DNA from: Candidatus Neomicrothrix sp. UBA4742
GTDB taxonomy: Bacteria; Actinomycetota; Acidimicrobiia; Acidimicrobiales; Acidimicrobilacustridaceae
Reading direction: 5' to 3'
Length of the DNA: 10,598 bases
NCBI GenBank assembly: GCA_002403895.1
Contig: DHIQ01000265.1
Location: 229 to 10,826, forward strand
Shown here: piece by piece, positions 6,543 to 10,598 of the stretch
Layout: each line of letters starts with the position of its first letter
Position numbering within the stretch: position 1 is the first letter of the stretch
Translations under genes and position numbers: made by a program
The notes under the pieces: generated by a model
What the model was told of the DNA's origin: nothing
Databases searched by the model: none
Seen by the model: only the letters and a program-made list of their open reading frames with translations

Positions 6543-6557
6543 CCGGGTGGCACCCGG
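6543..6557 (-). repeat. Short hairpin just after the stop of the DUF2142 gene
   Basis: CCGGGT and ACCCGG (6557-6552 and 6548-6543 on the minus strand) flank three bases and form a tight six-base-pair stem, 12 nt after the DUF2142-type stop at 6570. No T-run follows, so it is not a classical terminator. It could stall polymerase or protect mRNA ends within the operon. Confidence 0.35.
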
Positions 6558-6569
6558 AAACGGAGGTGC

Positions 6570-8732
6570 TCACAGATAGAAGCGTTCGACGATGAGACCC
6601 ATGGCGATCACGTTGAGCACGCCCATGGCCGTGGCCACCACCCCCATGGGGATCAGCGGGTTCAGCTTGGGGATGAGTCTGCGCAGGGCTACCACCGGCA
6701 GCACCAGCACGACGGGCACGGTCATCAGGGCGTACCGGCCCTGGACGAAGCTGAGATCGCCAACCCGCACGTACCACTCGTACATGAGCACGTAGAGCTC
6801 GCCCAGGGTGGCCGCCACGATGAGCAGACACACCGCCGTGCCCCAGGCCAGGTCGGCGGCCAACGGGTCCATCAGCGGTCCCCGGCCCCGCCAGCCCACG
6901 TACAGATCGCGCACGAACACCAGTGCCCAGACGATCACGATCGCCGAGCCGACCAGCACGGCACCCACCATGATCCCGTGGATCACGTCGGGAAAGGGTG
7001 TGTTGATCCACCCGAAGTTGCCCCAGAATTGGTCGATCCAGTTGGCTCGGACGGCCTTGAACGAGTGGTCCTTCAAGACGTGGAAGAAGTCGCCGATCGT
7101 GCGCTCCCCGGCGGTCTGGTCCTGCAGACCCACCCCGGCGTAGCCGTAGGCAGCGGAGAAGACGAACCACACGCCGTAGGTGGCGAGCACTCCACCGGCC
7201 GCCGTGATCGCTTCCCACCACCACGGCGCCGGCCGACAGCCGCGCCGCCGACCCACGATCCACGCCAGGAAGATGGCCGGGGCGAAGGCCAAGCCCAGCG
7301 GCTTGGTCAACAAGCCCAGGCCGAAGGCCAACCCGGCGGCGGCCGGGATCCATCGCGACCGCTGGCGGGCCGTCAACAACACGGCCAGGAAACCACATGC
7401 CGCCCCCGCGGCGATCGTGCCGGCGTCGTTGTTGATCACCGCCGTCTGCTGGCTGAGCATCGGATGCAGAGCGACCGCCGCTCCCAGCAACAGCGCAACG
7501 GACTCGCGTCCGAGGAACAGGAGTCGGGCCGTGCGTACGGCGAAGTAGACGGCGACCGCGCCGAGGAGCACACTCCACAGCCGCATGGCTCCCAGCTTCA
7601 CGTCCAGTCCGCCCGGTGTGACCAGATAGATGAGGGCTGGCACCGCGTAGTACGCCGGCGTGTACCCGGATGCGGGAGTGTCACCGTTCGAGTGCTCCTG
7701 GCGGGCCGTGTCCTTCAGCGTCTGGTGGTCGTCGGTGGCATCGCTGCCGTAGTCGGCTCGATCGCTGCGAGCCACGTCCCCCTGATGGAAGATCCGGGAG
7801 GCGGCGGTCAGCTCCTCGCTGTAGATGCTCAGCTCGCCACGGGGGCTCCCCCGCTTGGGGATGGCATGGTCGATGGCCAGGAACTGGGCGTAGGCCACAT
7901 GGGCCCCTTCATCGACGCCCAGCAGGGGCGGGATGAGGACCGACCACAGCACGCCCTTCACCACCACGAACGCCAACAGCACGAGCAGCCCCTTGCGCCG
8001 CGGTACCAGGGCGATGCCGGCCAACAGGGCGATGGCCCCCAAGGCCAGCAGCACCACGAAAGCGCCCCGCCGCCAGAACGGCCCATAGGCACCAATGCGG
8101 CGCAGCGCCGTGCCCAACTGGTCGAAGGCGAAGGCGCCGCGGCCGTAGTCACTGTGCACCTCGACGGCCAGCGTGGCCGGCTGGCCGTCGGTGCGCCGGG
8201 CCGCCGGCTCGGTCTGCGTGGGTGTGCCCGCGAACAGGGTGATGGGATCAGACGCCTCGGCCGACAGCGAAACCTGGAGCAGGTAGGTGCGACCCTTCGA
8301 GTCGGCCTGCGGAGCCATCGTGGCCACCGACATCAGCTCCGCGTCTTTGATGCGGGGCACCGGGATCACGGACACCGCCACCGGGGTCCCCTCCGGGCTG
8401 AGGAGTTGGACGACGACGGTCCCGGTGCCTTTCACGTGGTACGTGCCGAACCGGACCGTCACCTGCGAGAGACCGTCGGCGTCGGCCACGAAAGACTGCT
8501 CGACGCCCTGGCCGGCGGTGAAGCCGGGCAACCCCTTCGTATCCAGCAGGCTCTGGTGCTCGGTCTGGTCGGCCTGGACCGAGCCGCCGGGGCGGACCAG
8601 CACCGCGCCGACCACGAACAGGGTGCCGGCCAGGATCAGCAGCGCCCAGCGCCAGCGATGCGGGCTCTCGACCGGCCCGCCATCATCGGTCTCGATACGC
8701 GGCGGCGCGGCGGCGCCGACAGGGGCTGTCAC
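6570..8732 (-). CDS. DUF2142-type polytopic membrane protein, putative polyprenyl-phosphate-sugar-dependent glycosyltransferase
   Basis: 720-residue membrane protein with about a dozen hydrophobic segments. The fold and motifs resemble DUF2142 and, more distantly, GT-C enzymes (GT39-like), which take sugars from polyprenyl-phosphate donors outside the membrane. Signals: IPPLLGVDEGAHVAYAQFLA (267-286), an extracytoplasmic loop start with the acidic pair common in GT-C enzymes; SGYTPAYYAVPALIYL (355-370); SQQTAVINNDAGTIAAGA (427-444); and SFVQGRYALMTVPV (661-674), close to the DUF2142 QGRYLLP motif. TM1 is about 27-46. Residues 47-221 form an extracytoplasmic beta-rich region before TM2 (222-243). 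The only plausible start is GTG 8732, directly after the TAG of the DUF2304 gene and without its own Shine-Dalgarno site, implying coupled translation. The membrane class is sure. Transferase activity is inferred from fold and from the adjacent GT2 / DUF2304 genes. Confidence 0.85.
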   Translation of the reverse strand: MTAPVGAAAPPRIETDDGGPVESPHRWRWALLILAGTLFVVGAVLVRPGGSVQADQTEHQSLLDTKGLPGFTAGQGVEQSFVADADGLSQVTVRFGTYHVKGTGTVVVQLLSPEGTPVAVSVIPVPRIKDAELMSVATMAPQADSKGRTYLLQVSLSAEASDPITLFAGTPTQTEPAARRTDGQPATLAVEVHSDYGRGAFAFDQLGTALRRIGAYGPFWRRGAFVVLLALGAIALLAGIALVPRRKGLLVLLAFVVVKGVLWSVLIPPLLGVDEGAHVAYAQFLAIDHAIPKRGSPRGELSIYSEELTAASRIFHQGDVARSDRADYGSDATDDHQTLKDTARQEHSNGDTPASGYTPAYYAVPALIYLVTPGGLDVKLGAMRLWSVLLGAVAVYFAVRTARLLFLGRESVALLLGAAVALHPMLSQQTAVINNDAGTIAAGAACGFLAVLLTARQRSRWIPAAAGLAFGLGLLTKPLGLAFAPAIFLAWIVGRRRGCRPAPWWWEAITAAGGVLATYGVWFVFSAAYGYAGVGLQDQTAGERTIGDFFHVLKDHSFKAVRANWIDQFWGNFGWINTPFPDVIHGIMVGAVLVGSAIVIVWALVFVRDLYVGWRGRGPLMDPLAADLAWGTAVCLLIVAATLGELYVLMYEWYVRVGDLSFVQGRYALMTVPVVLVLPVVALRRLIPKLNPLIPMGVVATAMGVLNVIAMGLIVERFYL

Positions 8733-9155
8733 CTAGCGCGACGCGTCGGGGTCGGCGTCGAGCCGTCCGGACGCCATCTCGGGGCCAGGAGGTCGCGGGG
8801 CGGGCGCGGGATCGGCGATCGGTTGACCGACCGGGCCGCGAAGCAAGGCAACCTCTTCGGCCAGCACCTCGACCCGACTCTCCAGCTTGGACACGTGGAT
8901 CGACAGGTTGATGCAGACGGCCAGCAGGAACAGCAGGGCCACGCCGAATACCAGGCTGGTGCCGTAGGCGATCCCGAGGGCCTGTGAGACACGATCCACC
9001 AGCGGGCGGGCCAGGCCGAGGATGAGGGCGCCGAGCCCGACCCCCAGCCACAACAGGGCGTAGCTCTCCGACAAGCGGCGCCGGCGAAGTACTTCGAGGG
9101 TGAACGCCATCAACAACACGGCGGCGATGAGCACCACCAGCTCGAGCCGGCTCAC
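8733..9155 (-). CDS. DUF2304 family small membrane protein
   Basis: 140-residue protein with three hydrophobic segments (about 4-22, 33-51 and 66-88), then a short coiled-coil-like stretch (88-106, SKLESRVEVLAEEVALL at 89-105) and a Pro/Asp-rich tail. The stretch LRRRRLSESYALLWL (23-37) between the first two segments is the DUF2304 hallmark. Function is unestablished. The family is frequently found next to polyprenyl-phosphate GT2 enzymes, as here, so a membrane-anchoring or activating role for the GT2, which itself has no membrane segments, is a reasonable inference. GTG 9155 overlaps the upstream GT2 stop by 4 bp (GTGA) and has GAGGG 6 nt upstream. The downstream membrane protein gene begins on the base after its stop. 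Confidence 0.9.
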   Translation of the reverse strand: MSRLELVVLIAAVLLMAFTLEVLRRRRLSESYALLWLGVGLGALILGLARPLVDRVSQALGIAYGTSLVFGVALLFLLAVCINLSIHVSKLESRVEVLAEEVALLRGPVGQPIADPAPAPRPPGPEMASGRLDADPDASR

Positions 9156-9922
9156 TGCGCGCCCTCGACGCGCTGGTAGAGCGGCCGGCGGAAGCGGTGC
9201 AACCCGATGACCAGGGTCAGGCGGGCCAGGTGGTAGAGGCTGCGACCGAAGTTGGCGGAGGGCTGGCCTCCCTTGCGGGCGTGCATCTGCACCGGGATCT
9301 CAACGACGGTGAGCCCCCAGTCGCCCGCCATGAGGAGGGCTTCGACGGTGTCGGACAGATACGCGCTCGGGTAACTCCGGGCGAAGCGGGTCACCGCGGC
9401 ATGGGAGAAGGCCCGGAAGCCGCTGGTGGTGTCGTGGATGGGCGTACCCAGGTACCGGCTGACCCGGCGCGACAGCAGCTTCATGGACAGGCGCCGCAGG
9501 CGGGACACGTCGTAGACCGATCCGAACCTCGAGCCCACCGCCAGGTCGGCCTCCCCGTTGGTGACCAGTTCCACCAGCCGCTTGGCGTCGGTCACCTCAT
9601 GCTGACCGTCGGCGTCGACCTGGGCCACCACCTGGTAGCCGTGCTCGGAGGCATAGCGGAACCCGGTGCGCAGAGCAGCCCCGACCCCGAGGTTGAAGGG
9701 GTGGCGCAACACGATGGCCCCTGCCTGCGTGGCCACCGTGGCGGTTCGATCGTGAGAGCCGTCATCTACGACGAGGATGTCGGCCTCGAGGTGGTCGAGT
9801 ACGCCCCGCACGACGGCGGCGACGGTCTCCTCCTCATTCAGGGCAGGAATGATCACGAGCAGGGAGGGCAGGACCGTTCCTTCTCTCGGGTGGACTGCGA
9901 TGACAACCCTACCAACCCCCAC
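9152..9922 (-). CDS. GT2 glycosyltransferase of the dolichol/polyprenyl-phosphate mannose synthase type
   Basis: Predicted to transfer a hexose from a nucleotide sugar to polyprenyl phosphate at the inner membrane face. Motifs, counted from GTG 9922: VIIPALNEEETV (23-34), DILVVDDGSHDRT (48-60), RHPFNLGVGAALRTGF (73-88), the metal-binding DADGQH (103-108), and HDTTSGFRAF (163-172). There are no C-terminal membrane segments, so it is the short DPM1 type, and the DUF2304 protein encoded next (4 bp overlap) may anchor it. The start is uncertain. GTG 9922 has no Shine-Dalgarno site and adds a 17-residue N-terminus unlike the family. CTG 9871 has AGAAGGA 6 nt upstream and gives the family-like opening LPSLLVIIPALNEE. 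GTG 9856 is also possible. The longest form is given. First gene of the four-gene minus-strand operon. Sugar unknown. Confidence 0.9.
   Translation of the reverse strand: MGVGRVVIAVHPREGTVLPSLLVIIPALNEEETVAAVVRGVLDHLEADILVVDDGSHDRTATVATQAGAIVLRHPFNLGVGAALRTGFRYASEHGYQVVAQVDADGQHEVTDAKRLVELVTNGEADLAVGSRFGSVYDVSRLRRLSMKLLSRRVSRYLGTPIHDTTSGFRAFSHAAVTRFARSYPSAYLSDTVEALLMAGDWGLTVVEIPVQMHARKGGQPSANFGRSLYHLARLTLVIGLHRFRRPLYQRVEGAQ
9162..9166 (-). promoter_or_regulatory. Ribosome binding site of the DUF2304 gene
   Basis: GAGGG on the minus strand lies 6 nt before GTG 9155, inside the end of the GT2 gene. It supports the GTG start and coupled translation. Confidence 0.6.
9878..9884 (-). promoter_or_regulatory. 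Strong Shine-Dalgarno sequence pointing to a possible CTG start of the GT2 gene
   Basis: AGAAGGA (9884-9878) is the best Shine-Dalgarno match near this gene. Six bases after it comes CTG (9871-9869), which opens the family-like N-terminus. GTG 9922 has no such site. Confidence 0.45.
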
Positions 9923-9928
9923 CGGGGC

Positions 9929-9939
9929 GGGGAATCCCC
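9929..9939. repeat. Palindrome between divergent GT2 genes
   Basis: GGGGA-A-TCCCC is a perfect five-base-pair palindrome around one base, in the 44 bp between the divergent starts at 9922 and 9967. Its position suits an operator for either gene, but GC-rich chance is possible. If the minus-strand gene starts at 9871, the whole stretch is 5' untranslated or promoter DNA. Confidence 0.3.
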
Positions 9940-9951
9940 CGGCGGCTCCAC

Positions 9952-9957
9952 TAGCGT
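9952..9957 (+). promoter_or_regulatory. Candidate -10 box for the right-hand GT2 gene
   Basis: TAGCGT fits TANNNT and ends 9 nt before GTG 9967, so transcription would start about at the start codon. The TAG inside this box is also the in-frame stop that prevents any longer protein. No Shine-Dalgarno sequence precedes the GTG, consistent with a leaderless mRNA. No clear -35 was identified. Confidence 0.38.
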
Positions 9958-9966
9958 GTCCCGATC

Positions 9967-10598
9967 GTGACCTCCCCTGACCCGTCCGACGCCGCCACGG
10001 AGGTATCCGTAGTGATCGTCGCCTACGGGCCCGAGCCGTGGCTGCGGCGCTCCGTCGAGGCGGTGCTGGCCTCCGAAGGCATCGTCGCCGAGGTCGTGTT
10101 GGTCGACAACGGCGCGACCGAAGGCATGGTCGACGAGCTCGCCACGTTGGAGGGCGTCACCGTCGTCGATCCCGGCGGCAACGTCGGTTTCGCCGCCGGG
10201 TGCAACCGGGGGGTGACGGCGTCACGATTCCCACTGGTGGCCCTCGTCAACCCTGACGCCATCGTCGAGCCGGGCGCCCTGGCCGAGATGGCCAGGGCGG
10301 CTGAGCGACCTCACGTCGGGATCGCCACGGCCAGCGTGCGGTTGGCCGACCACGCCGACCTGCTCAACTCTGCGGGCAACGACGTCCATTTCCTTGGCGT
10401 GAGCTGGTCCGGTTGTTTCGAGGAGCCGGCCGCGGACCATGCCGTCGAGCAGCCCGTCACCGCGTCCAGCGGCGCCGCCATGATGATGCGTCGGGAGACG
10501 TGGGACTCCCTGGGCGGCCTGACCGAGGAGTTCTTCGCCTACTACGAAGATGCCGAGCTCAGCCTTCGCTGTTGGCAGCAAGGTCTCGAGGTGCACTA
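9967..10598 (+). CDS. GT2 rhamnosyltransferase-like glycosyltransferase, C-terminus cut by window edge
   Basis: Predicted inverting GT-A glycosyltransferase, WbbL/RfbF-like, adding a deoxy-sugar or similar residue to a lipid-linked glycan. The 210 complete codons show VSVVIVAYGPEPWLRRSVEA (13-32), VVLVDNGAT (43-51), GGNVGFAAGCNRG (70-82), the metal-site motif VNPDA (94-98), SSGAAMMMRRETWDSLGGL (167-185), and FFAYYEDAELSLRCW (189-203). The acidic ED pair 194-195 is at the usual catalytic-base position for this family. The run of motifs puts most of the GT-A domain inside the window; only the C-terminal end is missing. GTG 9967 is the first start after the in-frame stop at 9952-9954. It is divergent from the minus-strand operon. 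Family firm; sugar specificity open. Confidence 0.92.
   Translation, partial: MTSPDPSDAATEVSVVIVAYGPEPWLRRSVEAVLASEGIVAEVVLVDNGATEGMVDELATLEGVTVVDPGGNVGFAAGCNRGVTASRFPLVALVNPDAIVEPGALAEMARAAERPHVGIATASVRLADHADLLNSAGNDVHFLGVSWSGCFEEPAADHAVEQPVTASSGAAMMMRRETWDSLGGLTEEFFAYYEDAELSLRCWQQGLEVH

Noticed and set aside
6494..6553. N-terminal extension of the coiled-coil methyltransferase to GTG 6553
   Set aside because: The extension is Pro/Gly-rich and lacks a ribosome site; GTG 6493 has GGAG at good spacing and a normal N-terminus.
5564..6595. Plus-strand open frame of 343 codons antisense to the coiled-coil methyltransferase
   Set aside because: No motifs and shadow-like composition; the minus strand has full SAM-binding motifs.
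6978..8987. Plus-strand open frame of 669 codons antisense to the membrane protein and DUF2304 genes
   Set aside because: Composition is Gln/Gly/His/Arg-rich with no membrane segments or domains; the minus strand gives convincing membrane proteins joined by tight junctions.
9905..9945. Possible G-quadruplex on the minus strand
   Set aside because: G-runs are present but unevenly spaced and interrupted by C-runs that favour hairpins; not supportable by eye.

Overview
The window is a compact, high-GC stretch of an envelope polysaccharide (cell-surface glycan) biosynthesis and export locus. The strong GC bias, GC-rich third codon positions, frequent GTG starts, several starts without a Shine-Dalgarno sequence, and the DUF2304 / DUF2142 / GT2 gene set all point to an actinobacterial-type genome. 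A deep-branching lineage such as Acidimicrobiia is my best guess, but nothing here fixes the taxon. I see no tRNA, rRNA, CRISPR array, insertion sequence or phage gene.

Layout. (a) 1-1336, minus strand: a two-gene ABC-2 polysaccharide exporter, permease then ATPase, with stop and start overlapping as TGATG. The ATPase runs off the left edge. (b) 1337-1505: a divergent intergenic region with a GC hairpin and a candidate -10 box. (c) 1506-5481, plus strand: an 858-residue protein made of two GT-B glycosyltransferase units, a 97-residue protein of a small conserved family often mislabelled phosphoribosylpyrophosphate synthetase, and a class I SAM methyltransferase. (d) 9922 down to 5444, minus strand: a four-gene operon encoding a dolichol-phosphate-mannose-synthase-like GT2, a DUF2304 membrane protein, a 720-residue DUF2142-type polytopic membrane protein, and a second SAM methyltransferase with a C-terminal coiled coil. 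The first three genes overlap or abut. This operon converges on block (c), and the two methyltransferase genes overlap tail to tail by 38 bp. (e) From 9967, plus strand: a rhamnosyltransferase-like GT2, cut by the right edge and divergent from block (d).

How the parts probably work together (inference). Cytoplasmic glycosyltransferases (the GT4 fusion and the right-hand GT2) and the two methyltransferases assemble and modify a lipid-linked glycan, which the ABC-2 transporter exports. The GT2 / DUF2304 / DUF2142 trio looks like a separate membrane branch: the GT2 would load a sugar onto a polyprenyl phosphate and the large membrane protein would use that donor outside the membrane.

Nothing here is clearly a new kind of system. 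The most interesting points are the double glycosyltransferase with a proline-rich linker and basic tail, the recurrence of that tail design in both methyltransferases, the coiled-coil methyltransferase as a possible chain-end modifier, the small orphan-family protein inside the glycan locus, and two candidate leaderless promoters. The long open frames antisense to these genes are GC-rich shadows.
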